Positions 42,258 to 53,093 of a stretch of DNA of 64,000 nt are shown here, piece by piece (position 1 is the stretch's first letter; the number at the start of each line of letters is the position of its first letter). The stretch covers positions 93,672 through 157,671 of the forward strand of contig DATJPY010000087.1 of assembly GCA_035506135.1 (NCBI GenBank). Direction: 5' to 3'. Origin of the DNA: DATJPY01 sp035506135. Its GTDB lineage: Bacteria > Myxococcota_A > UBA9160 > PR03. A program made the translations under genes and the position numbers. The notes below the pieces were generated by a model. The model did not search any database, had not been told where the DNA came from, and worked only from the letters and a program-made list of their open reading frames with translations.

Positions 42258-43730
42258 ATGAGCGGGCTCATCGTCGAGGTCCTCTTCAAGGGCAAGGTGC
42301 TCCAGACGGTGCCCTTCGAGGGGGCCACCCTGCGCGTCGGCCGGATGCGCGAGAACGAGATCGTGATCGACAACCTCGCGGTGAGCCGCTTCCACGGCCG
42401 CCTCCAGCTCGTCGACGGCCGCGTGTTCTTCGACGACAACGGCAGCGAGAACGGAAGCTTCGTGGGCGGCGTGCGCGTGCACGGCCGGGTCGAGATCAAT
42501 CCGGGCGACACCATCTCGATCGGCAAGCACCAGCTCCGCGTGCGCAGCCGGCTGGCCGGCGACGACGCGCCCCTCGCGGCGCCGGGCGCCGCGCGCCGCA
42601 GCGATCCCTGGGACGGCGCGAAGACCTATTTCGCGGGACCCGAGACGCGGCTGCAGCTCCTGGGCGACGTCCCGCCGCCGCCCGATTCGCCTACACCGAG
42701 CAAGGTCGCTCCGCCCACCGCGAGCGCCCCGCCGGCGCCGCGCTCCGAGGAGCGCCCTCCCGTGCAGTCCGAGGAGATCGGCGAGCCCGCGGCCGAGCGG
42801 CCCGCCTTCGAGATCGGGCGCGCGGGTGACTCGCTCTTCGATCCCGCCGAGCCGGACGAGGAGGAGCCGGTCGAGCTCACCCAGGAGGACGACGGCGCCC
42901 CGCTCGAGGCCGCCCTCCCGGCCATGGCGGAGAGGCCAGGTCTTCTCGGAGCAGAGCCCGAGGTCGGTGCGGAGCAGGAGATCGAGCGCCCGCCCGAGGG
43001 CATCCCCCTCTACGCCGGGCTGATCGTGCAGCGCGACGGCAAGATCGAGCGCGTGGTGGCGTGGAACGAGGAGCTGCTCACCGCCGGTCGCTCCAACGAG
43101 TGCGACCTGGTGCTGGGACAGGACGAGGTGTCGCGCCGCCACGCGCAGTTCCGCCGCTCCGGCGATCGCTACGAGGTGCTCGACCTCGGCTCGGTGAACG
43201 GAACCCTCGTGAACGGCAAGCGCGTCGACCATCGGATCCTCGAGGTGGACGACGTCATCCAGATCGAGGGCTTCCAGCTCACGTTCGTGCTCGATCGCCA
43301 GCCGATCGAGGGGGCGATGAAGCCGGCTGCCGCTGCGAGCCCGCAGGTCGACTCGCGCTTCATGACGATGCTGCAGGCCGACGCCATGCAGATGATCCCG
43401 GACGAACGCTCGCCGTCGGCAGAGCCGCGCGAGGCCTCTCCGGCGCAGGAGGAGGGCGAGCTCGAGCTGCTCGACAGCGTCGAGCTCGAGGACACCGCCG
43501 AATCCGAGAGCGACGAGAGCAAGCCGCTCGAGGCGGTGCAGCCGCGCGGCTCGTCGCGCGCGAGCTCGGTCCAGGAGCTCGGCCGGGCCGAGAGCCCCCC
43601 GCGCGCGCTGATCCTGGAGCTGCGCGTCAGCCTCGAGGAGCTGCCCGAGCCGCTCCGCCGCGCGCTGGCCGAGGCCCAGACCGACGAGCTGGTCGTGCCC
43701 GCCGAGCTGCACCTCCGCGTCCCGCGCTGA
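42258..43730 (+). CDS. Double FHA-domain protein
   Basis: FHA domains bind phosphothreonine peptides. This 490-residue protein has one at about 20-100 (VGRMRENEIVI, VSRFHG, NGSENGSFVGG) and a second near 255-355 (AGRSNECDLVL, VSRRHAQF, GSVNGTLVNGKRV). Both keep the Gly-Arg, Ser-Arg-x-His and Asn-Gly signatures. A Pro/Glu-rich linker separates them, an acidic segment follows, and the C-terminal VSLEELPEPLRRAL motif could be a docking helix. ATG 42258 directly abuts a hairpin that may hide the ribosome-binding site. It is probably a scaffold for Ser/Thr-kinase signalling; no kinase gene is in the window. Confidence 0.9.
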   Translation: MSGLIVEVLFKGKVLQTVPFEGATLRVGRMRENEIVIDNLAVSRFHGRLQLVDGRVFFDDNGSENGSFVGGVRVHGRVEINPGDTISIGKHQLRVRSRLAGDDAPLAAPGAARRSDPWDGAKTYFAGPETRLQLLGDVPPPPDSPTPSKVAPPTASAPPAPRSEERPPVQSEEIGEPAAERPAFEIGRAGDSLFDPAEPDEEEPVELTQEDDGAPLEAALPAMAERPGLLGAEPEVGAEQEIERPPEGIPLYAGLIVQRDGKIERVVAWNEELLTAGRSNECDLVLGQDEVSRRHAQFRRSGDRYEVLDLGSVNGTLVNGKRVDHRILEVDDVIQIEGFQLTFVLDRQPIEGAMKPAAAASPQVDSRFMTMLQADAMQMIPDERSPSAEPREASPAQEEGELELLDSVELEDTAESESDESKPLEAVQPRGSSRASSVQELGRAESPPRALILELRVSLEELPEPLRRALAEAQTDELVVPAELHLRVPR

Positions 43731-43847
43731 GGAGGATCGGAGCGGCGCTGCGCGCGCGTTGCGCCTTCCCTGCGCGCCGGTTGCACCCCGGAGACACCGG
43801 CCGGCGTCTTCTCGCCACGGCGCCACACGGGGCGCCACCTCCCTCAC

Positions 43848-45041
43848 ATGGACCGCCCGACCTCGAGGCGATGGCTCGCCGCGCCGGTGTGTGCGCTCGG
43901 CCTGGGCCTCGCAGGAGCCGCCCTCCTGCTCGCGGCGCCCGCCCGCGGCGCGCGTCTGGTGGCGGTGCGCGTGGCGCAGCATCCGGGCTTCGCGCGCGTG
44001 GTGTTCGAGAGCGATGCGCCGGCTGCCTTCGACGTCGAGCCGCCTCGCACCGGCGAGCCCGTGCGCGTCCGCCTCGATGCGAGCTGCACGGCGCGCAGCG
44101 TCGCCGCGCGCGATGCCCCCGACCTGATCGTGAGCGTCGGGCCCGCCGCGGACGGCGGATGCGTGGCGGAGGTGCGCGCGCCGGGCCCGCTGCGCATCGA
44201 GGCCCAGGTGCTCGACCGACCGCCGCGCGTCGTGCTCGATCTCGCACCCGCGCCCGACGAGGCGCCCGCGCCCGCGGCCGCCCCGCAGCCCGAGCCACAA
44301 GCACCGGAGGCGCCGCCGGCGACCGACACCGCGGAGGCGTCGAAGCCGGAGCCGGCTCCGGCGCCCGCCGCATTGCCGGAGGCGCCGCCTGGCGCGCTCC
44401 CGGCGCCTCCTGTCGTCGAGGCGGTTCCGCCGGCGCCGTCGCCCGCGACCGTCGCCTCGCCGGGCGGCTCCGAGTCGCCACACCCGCCGGAGCCGTCGGC
44501 CGCGACACCACCGCCTGTCGGCTCGCCGCCGCCGGGCGGGGTCGCGCCCGCGGAGCCCGCGCACGCCGCGCCGCCGCCGGCGCGCGAGCCCGTCCCGGGG
44601 CCGGCCGTCGGATGGGATGCGCGCTCGCTCGTGGTGGGCCTGGCGCTCGGTGCCCTGATCGGGATCCTGGGCTCCGCGGCGCGCCGGCCCCGCGCGCTCG
44701 CCGAGACGGCCGCGGTGGCTCCCCCGGTCGAGGTCGCACCTCCTGCGCCGGTCGAGATCGCGGCGGCACCGCCGGTCGCTGCGCCCGCGGCCGTGCCGCG
44801 GCCCGCCGAGGGAGAGCTGCTGGCCGACCTCCTCGCGATGCTGCAGGGAATCGACCGGCGGCTCGCCCGGGTCGAGGCCGGGTGCGAGGTCACGCACCAG
44901 CTCTGCGAGCGGCTCGCCGCGCGCGAGGCGGCACACGGCGAGGAGCTCGCGTCGCAGCGGGTCGCGCTGGCGCGCCTCGACCGGGCGCTGCGCCGCCCCC
45001 CCGTGCAGGACCCCGACCGCACCGCCTCGGCACCGCACTGA
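43848..45041 (+). CDS. AMIN-like, proline-rich membrane protein
   Basis: The 397-residue protein has an N-terminal signal/anchor (about 10-35) and an AMIN-like beta domain (VRVAQHPGFARVVFESD, PVRVRLD) typical of proteins that bind peptidoglycan or secretin complexes. A Pro/Ala-rich linker of roughly 120 residues follows. A membrane span (SLVVGLALGALIGILG) and a C-terminal helical/coiled segment end the chain. The probable topology is a periplasmic AMIN domain spanning to the cytoplasm. It lies between the FHA and GAF genes, so it may link envelope status to that signalling set. Confidence 0.7.
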   Translation: MDRPTSRRWLAAPVCALGLGLAGAALLLAAPARGARLVAVRVAQHPGFARVVFESDAPAAFDVEPPRTGEPVRVRLDASCTARSVAARDAPDLIVSVGPAADGGCVAEVRAPGPLRIEAQVLDRPPRVVLDLAPAPDEAPAPAAAPQPEPQAPEAPPATDTAEASKPEPAPAPAALPEAPPGALPAPPVVEAVPPAPSPATVASPGGSESPHPPEPSAATPPPVGSPPPGGVAPAEPAHAAPPPAREPVPGPAVGWDARSLVVGLALGALIGILGSAARRPRALAETAAVAPPVEVAPPAPVEIAAAPPVAAPAAVPRPAEGELLADLLAMLQGIDRRLARVEAGCEVTHQLCERLAAREAAHGEELASQRVALARLDRALRRPPVQDPDRTASAPH

Positions 45042-45140
45042 GCGCGGTCAAGTCGAGCGCGAGTTCCCCCGATCCAACGGCGAAGCCCGCGGGCCTCTGG
45101 CACGCTGCGGGCGCCAGGCAGCGGGCGGGGCTGGACCCAC

Positions 45141-47369
45141 GTGCGCAAACGACTTCTCATCGCCGGACACTCTCGCGAAGGTCTCGAGCTCGTCCCGCTG
45201 CTCGAGGCGAATCCCGCCGTCGAGATCTGCGCGCTCGTGACCGACGATCCGGCTGCGGCCGCCGCGGCGCTGGCGCGCGTCGACCCGACCGCCGCGCGCC
45301 GGCTCGAGGGCCGCATCACGGGGGACGTCGAGACGGCCCTCGCCACGCACCGCCCGAGCGCCGTGATCGACGCCGAGGCCCCGGCTCGCCTGCGCGAGCG
45401 GCTGCTCGCCACCCGCGGCGTGCAGGTGACCACGCCGGGGCTGGCGCGGCTGCTCTTCGCTTTCGGCCCCGCAGACGCCTTCCACAAGCCCGATCTGCTG
45501 CAGGCGCTGCGCGAGATCCTCGACTCGGCCGACCTCACGCGCGACCGCCGCAGCGTGCTCGACCTGGTGCTGCAGGTGGCCGTCACCGCGACCGGCGCGG
45601 ATCGCGGCTCGCTCATGCTGTGGGACGCGCGCGAGCGCGCGCTGCGCGTCGAGGTGGCGCTCGGCATCGAGGACGAGCTGATCGCGAAGATCCGCGTCGC
45701 GCCGGGCGAGGCGATCGCCGGCCGCGCCTTCGCCGCCGAGCGCGCGATCCTGGTTCACGGGAAGGCCGACCGCAGCCGCTGGCAGATCGTCCGCGAGCGC
45801 GACGACGTCGAGTCCGCCATCTCGGCGCCGCTGGCGCACGGCGGCCGCGTGATCGGCGTGCTGAACCTCTCGCACGCGCGCAACCAGAACCAGTTCAACG
45901 AGGCGGACCTCGACTTCGTCGAGCAGCTCGCCCGGCTCGACGCGCGGATCATCGCGCGCGCGGAGGAATATCACGGCCTGCTGCGCGAGTCGCAGGCGCT
46001 GCGCATCGAGGCGCAGGTGCGTCGCATCCTGGCCCGCGCCGAGCCGCTCGCGGGCCGCCTCGCGGCGGTCTGCGCGCTGCTCGCCGAGCCGCTGCGCGGC
46101 GGTGTCGGCCAGCTCTGGCTGCGCGAGGCGGAGTCGGACGTGCTCCTGCTGCAGGCGGCCTCGACGCGGCTGGATCCGCTGGCGCTGCGCGAGCGCCTGC
46201 GCTTTGGCGAGGGCGTTCCCGGCCGCGCCGCCGAGAGCCGTCGCGCGGTCTGGCTCGCCGGCCAGGGACCCGACGCGGACCTCTGCTACGCCGCGCTGCC
46301 GGTCGGGAGCGACGACGCGCTGCTCGGCGTCATCGCACTGCACGGCGCGCGCGACCCGTCGGCGGGCGACCTCGCCGAGCGCCTGGCCGCCGCAAGCGGC
46401 GCGCTCGCCGAGGAGCTCGCGGCCGCCCTGCGCGCGGCCCGGCTCGAGCGCGAGTCGCGCCGCGCCGAGCGCCTCGGTGAGGCGATCGCCGCGATGGGCG
46501 CCGCGCGCGACGCGCGCGAGCTGGCCGACGAGGTGACCCGCTCGGGGCTCTCGCTGCTCGACGCGCAGGACGCCGTGCTGCGCCTCGTCGACGAGTCGTC
46601 GGGCCGCTACCGCATCGCGTCGTGGAGCGGCATCGGACAGTGGCGCAAGGCGGCCCTGGCGGAGCTCGAGCGCAAGCTCGCGACGGAGGCGATGCGGAGC
46701 CGCCGCCTGCTGCGCGTGGCGGACCTCGCGAGCGATCCGGCCTGGTCGGGATACGCCGTCGGCATCCGCAGCGCGATGATCGCGCCACTGCTCCGCGACG
46801 GGCGTCCGATCGGCAGCCTCTCGGTGCTCGGCCAGGTTCCGGACGATCCGCTGCTCGGCGAGCGCTTCGGTCCGGCCGACGCGGTGCTGCTCGAGCGCTT
46901 CGTCCAGCACGTCCAGGCGTCGCTCGCGGGCCTGCGGCCGCCGGAGCCCGCGCTCGTCGACGCCGTGACCGGGCTCCCCGGGCGGGCTCCCTTGCGCGAG
47001 CGGCTCGTCGCGGAGATCGCGCGCTCGCGCGTGCGCGGCCACCGGCTGGCGCTCCTCGCGGTGCGCGTCGCCGAGCTCCCGGAGCTGGACCGCGTGGCCA
47101 CCGCCCTCGCATCCGCGCTGCGCGGCGGGCTGCGCGAGTTCGACGTGCTGGCGCGCCCCGAGCGCGACCTCTTCCTCGCGCTCGTCCCCGAGCCCGAGGG
47201 CGACACGTCGCTGCTGCTGACCACGCTGTATCGCCGAGCCCGCGAGGCCGCCGACGCCGCGCTTGCCGGCGTCGACCTGCGGATCGGCTACGCCGTGTAT
47301 CCGGACGACGGCGAGGACGCCGACGCGCTGCTCGCGCGCGCGAGCGAGGCGCGCGTCGAAGCGCTCTAG
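45141..47369 (+). CDS. Rossmann-triple GAF-degenerate GGDEF signalling protein
   Basis: This 742-residue soluble protein begins with a Rossmann-like segment (RLLIAGHSREGLELVPLLEA, residues 3-110). GAF domains follow at about 130-275 (GSLMLWDARERALRV, ISAPLAHGGRVIGVLNL), 290-440 and 450-615. The last 120 residues (AVTGLPGRAPLRERL, FDVLARPERDLFLALVPE, IGYAVYPDDGEDADALLARA) follow the GGDEF fold but lack the GGDEF signature. Cyclase activity is therefore unlikely; it may only bind nucleotide or dimerise. GTG 45141 is the start. The TAG stop shares CTAG with the convergent BtuF-like gene. Confidence 0.75.
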   Translation: MRKRLLIAGHSREGLELVPLLEANPAVEICALVTDDPAAAAAALARVDPTAARRLEGRITGDVETALATHRPSAVIDAEAPARLRERLLATRGVQVTTPGLARLLFAFGPADAFHKPDLLQALREILDSADLTRDRRSVLDLVLQVAVTATGADRGSLMLWDARERALRVEVALGIEDELIAKIRVAPGEAIAGRAFAAERAILVHGKADRSRWQIVRERDDVESAISAPLAHGGRVIGVLNLSHARNQNQFNEADLDFVEQLARLDARIIARAEEYHGLLRESQALRIEAQVRRILARAEPLAGRLAAVCALLAEPLRGGVGQLWLREAESDVLLLQAASTRLDPLALRERLRFGEGVPGRAAESRRAVWLAGQGPDADLCYAALPVGSDDALLGVIALHGARDPSAGDLAERLAAASGALAEELAAALRAARLERESRRAERLGEAIAAMGAARDARELADEVTRSGLSLLDAQDAVLRLVDESSGRYRIASWSGIGQWRKAALAELERKLATEAMRSRRLLRVADLASDPAWSGYAVGIRSAMIAPLLRDGRPIGSLSVLGQVPDDPLLGERFGPADAVLLERFVQHVQASLAGLRPPEPALVDAVTGLPGRAPLRERLVAEIARSRVRGHRLALLAVRVAELPELDRVATALASALRGGLREFDVLARPERDLFLALVPEPEGDTSLLLTTLYRRAREAADAALAGVDLRIGYAVYPDDGEDADALLARASEARVEAL

Positions 47370-48295
47370 GTCTCGATCTCGAGCGGAGACCAGCCCCCGC
47401 GCTCGCGCCACCCGAAGTCGAAGCGCTCGGGGTGCAGGATCTCGGCCAGGATCTCGAGCGACTCGTCGATGCGCGGGCCCGGCCGGTTCAGGTGCAGGAA
47501 GCCGTCGGCGAGCGCGACGCGCCTCTCGCGCACGGCGCGGAGCGCGCTCCAGCCCGGCGCGCCGACGAGCGGCTCGAGCTCCGTGCGGGTGCGCGCGAGG
47601 TCGAAGCCGCAGGGCTGGATCACGATCCAGTCGGGATCCGCGGCCGCGAGCTCCGCCAGCGACGACCACGCGGCGTCGCCGTCCGGCCGGCCGAGCACCG
47701 GGCGGCCGCCGGCGCGCTCGACCAGCTCCGGGATCCAGTTCCCGGCGCCCATCAGCGGATCGATCCACTCGAGGCAGGCCACGCGCGGACGCCCGGACGC
47801 CTGCGCAGCGCGCGCCGTGATCGACTCGATGTGCTCCCAGCGCGCCTCGCGGAGCGCGCGTCCGCGCGCGCCGACGCCGCAGCCCTCCGCGACCCGCACG
47901 AGATCGTCGAGCACGTCGACGAGCGAGCTCGGCTCCACCACGACGAGGCGCGGGCTCGCGCCGATCCACGCGCAGGCGGCCTCCTCGAGGTCACGCGGCG
48001 TTACCGCGCAGACCTCGCACTGCGTCTGGGTGAGGATCACGTCGGGCTCGAGCGCGCGCACGCGCTCGGCGTCGACGCGGTAGATCGACAGGCCCTCGCG
48101 CACCAGCTCCTTCACGCGAGCGTCGATCGCGCGGCTCGGCGCGCGCAGGTCGAGCTTCGGCTCCGTCACGATGGGAAGCCGCTCGACCTCGGGCGGCAGC
48201 GTGCACTCGTGCGACCGCCCGACGAGCTGCTCGGCGAGGCCGAGGGCCGCGGCGATCTCGGTGGTGCTCGGGAGCAGCGAGAGGATGCGCTGCAT
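47366..48295 (-). CDS. BtuF-like cobalamin/metallophore-binding protein without signal peptide
   Basis: The 309-residue protein has the class III substrate-binding fold: ILSLLPSTTEIAAALGLAEQLVGRSHEC, LEPDVILTQTQCEVCAV, ACLEWIDPLMGAGNWIPELVERAGG and DWIVIQPCGFDL. BtuF normally works in the periplasm, but this one begins directly at the domain with no signal. It is thus probably cytoplasmic, as in a known cobalamin-binding subgroup. Its start codon is only 24 bp from that of the divergent PPOX gene, with no ribosome-binding site. Confidence 0.85.
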   Translation of the reverse strand: MQRILSLLPSTTEIAAALGLAEQLVGRSHECTLPPEVERLPIVTEPKLDLRAPSRAIDARVKELVREGLSIYRVDAERVRALEPDVILTQTQCEVCAVTPRDLEEAACAWIGASPRLVVVEPSSLVDVLDDLVRVAEGCGVGARGRALREARWEHIESITARAAQASGRPRVACLEWIDPLMGAGNWIPELVERAGGRPVLGRPDGDAAWSSLAELAAADPDWIVIQPCGFDLARTRTELEPLVGAPGWSALRAVRERRVALADGFLHLNRPGPRIDESLEILAEILHPERFDFGWRERGGWSPLEIET

Positions 48296-48302
48296 CGCGG
48301 GC

Positions 48303-48312
48303 AGGGTAGCCT
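48303..48312. promoter_or_regulatory. Compact bidirectional promoter with overlapping -10 boxes
   Basis: The 24-bp spacer between two divergent start codons centres on AGGGTAGCCT. The plus strand reads TAGCCT (48307-48312), ending 7 nt before ATG 48320. The minus strand reads TACCCT (48308-48303), ending 7 nt before ATG 48295. That spacing would put both transcription starts at the start codons. Confidence 0.5.
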
Positions 48313-48319
48313 CCGCCGC

Positions 48320-48769
48320 ATGCCGGCGCCGATTCCCGAGCCCCTCGTCGAGAGCCTGCTCGCCCGCTGGCCGATCGCGAGGCTCGCAACGGTCGCCGCC
48401 GACGGCCGGCCGCACCTCGTTCCCGTCGTCTTCGCGCGCCGCGACGGGGCGCTCTGGTCGCCGGTCGACGGCAAGCCCAAGCGCTCCGACCGATTGGCCC
48501 GCCTGCGCCACGTCGAGCGCGAGCCGCGCGTGGCGCTGCTGCTCGACCGCTACGGCGCCGACTGGCGGGAGCTCTGGTGGATCCGCATCGACGGGCGCGC
48601 GGAGGTGGTGCGCGGCGAGCACGCCGCGGGTGAGCTGCGTGCGAAGTACCCGCAGTATGGCGAGCTGCCGCTCTTCCGCGGCGAGCCGACGTGGCTCCGC
48701 ATCGCGCCCGAGCGGCTCTCGAGCTGGTACGCGGGCGAGGGCGCGCTCGACGGGCTGCGCGGCGCGTGA
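48320..48769 (+). CDS. PPOX-class FMN/F420-binding protein
   Basis: This 149-residue split-barrel protein resembles the pyridoxamine-5'-phosphate-oxidase-like, F420-dependent (Rv0121-type) group: RWPIARLATVAADGRPHLVPVVFARRDGALWSPVDGKPKR, VALLLDRYGADW and WWIRIDGRAEVV. It would bind FMN or F420 and may reduce or sense a small molecule. It appears to be transcribed without a 5' leader. The following acyl-CoA dehydrogenase starts 21 bp downstream. Confidence 0.85.
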   Translation: MPAPIPEPLVESLLARWPIARLATVAADGRPHLVPVVFARRDGALWSPVDGKPKRSDRLARLRHVEREPRVALLLDRYGADWRELWWIRIDGRAEVVRGEHAAGELRAKYPQYGELPLFRGEPTWLRIAPERLSSWYAGEGALDGLRGA

Positions 48770-48790
48770 CGCTGCTAGATTCGCGGTGCG

Positions 48791-50443
<1,653 letters not shown>

Positions 50444-50450
50444 GCGCGTC

Positions 50451-51314
50451 ATGCCCGCACCGGTCGCCTTCCTGTGTCTGGGCGCGATGGGCGGGCCGAT
50501 GGCGGGTCACCTCGCGCGCGCCGGCCACCCGATCTCGGTGTGGAACCGCACCGCATCGAAGGCGCAGGCCTTCGTCGCGGCGCACGGCGGCCGCGCGGCG
50601 GCGACGCCGGCCGATGCGGCGCGCGGCGCCGCCGTCGTCTTCGCCTGCACCGGTGACGACGCGGCGCTCCGCGCGATCGCGAGCGGTGTGGACGGCGCGT
50701 TCTCGGGCATGGCGCCCGGCGCCGTGTTCGTCGATCACACGACGGCGTCGGCGGAAGCGGCGCGGGAGCTCGCCGCCGAGGCGGCGCGGCGCGGGCTCGA
50801 GTTCGTCGACGCGCCGGTCTCGGGCGGCCAGGAGGGCGCGCAGCGCGGAACGCTCACCGTCATGGCGGGCGGGAGCGAGGCGGCCTTCCTCCGCATCGAG
50901 CCGCTGCTCTCCGCCTACGCGCGGAAAGCCGTGCGGCTCGGACCCGCAGGCTCCGGCCAGCTCGCCAAGATGGTGAACCAGATCTGCATCGGTGGGCTCC
51001 TCGCGGCCCTGGCCGAAGGCATCCGCTTCGCCGAGCGGGCGGGGCTCGACGCGCGCGCCGCGATGGACCTGATCGCACACGGTGCGGCGGGCTCGTGGCA
51101 GCTCTCGAACCGCGCGCCGACCATGATCGAGCGCCGCTTCGACTTCGGCTTCGCCGTCGACTGGATGCGCAAGGACCTCGGCATCGCGCTCGCCGAGGCG
51201 CGCCGAATCGGCGCCGAGCTCCCCGTGACCACGCTGGTCGACCAACGCTACGGAGAGCTCGCCGCGCGCGGGCAGGGTCGCCTCGACACCTCGAGCCTCA
51301 TCACGCTGCTCTGA
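50451..51314 (+). CDS. NAD(P)-dependent 3-hydroxyisobutyrate dehydrogenase-like protein
   Basis: This beta-hydroxyacid dehydrogenase of 287 residues has the nucleotide loop [20 protein letters not shown], then [11 protein letters not shown], the substrate motif [22 protein letters not shown] and the catalytic-Lys region [11 protein letters not shown]. The family includes 3-hydroxyisobutyrate, tartronate-semialdehyde and glyoxylate reductases. ATG 50451 fits the family start; the in-frame ATG at 50427 would overlap the acyl-CoA dehydrogenase end. With that gene it could serve branched-chain or short-chain acid breakdown. Confidence 0.92.
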   Translation: MPAPVAFLCLGAMGGPMAGHLARAGHPISVWNRTASKAQAFVAAHGGRAAATPADAARGAAVVFACTGDDAALRAIASGVDGAFSGMAPGAVFVDHTTASAEAARELAAEAARRGLEFVDAPVSGGQEGAQRGTLTVMAGGSEAAFLRIEPLLSAYARKAVRLGPAGSGQLAKMVNQICIGGLLAALAEGIRFAERAGLDARAAMDLIAHGAAGSWQLSNRAPTMIERRFDFGFAVDWMRKDLGIALAEARRIGAELPVTTLVDQRYGELAARGQGRLDTSSLITLL

Positions 51315-51395
51315 CTGGCGGCGGGGTCCTTCCCTCTGCTCGACGAGCGGCGGGTGCTTTCCTATACCGTATCGTCCCGCCGCGAGGAGATCCGC

Positions 51396-53069
<1,674 letters not shown>

Positions 53070-53093
53070 GGGGGAGCGACGCCCGCCGAGCGC

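Noticed and set aside
44280..44620. Pro/Ala-rich DNA as a repeat array or CRISPR
   Set aside because: The repetition is low-complexity coding for a linker, without regular units or spacers.
42024..45038. 1004-codon minus-strand frame opposite the FHA and AMIN genes
   Set aside because: It is antisense to recognised domains; the Gly/Arg repeats are complements of Pro/Ala-rich coding sequence.
43061..46480. 1139-codon open frame over the FHA, AMIN and GAF genes
   Set aside because: It is the wrong frame of three recognisable genes and is Arg/Ala/Gly-rich without domains.
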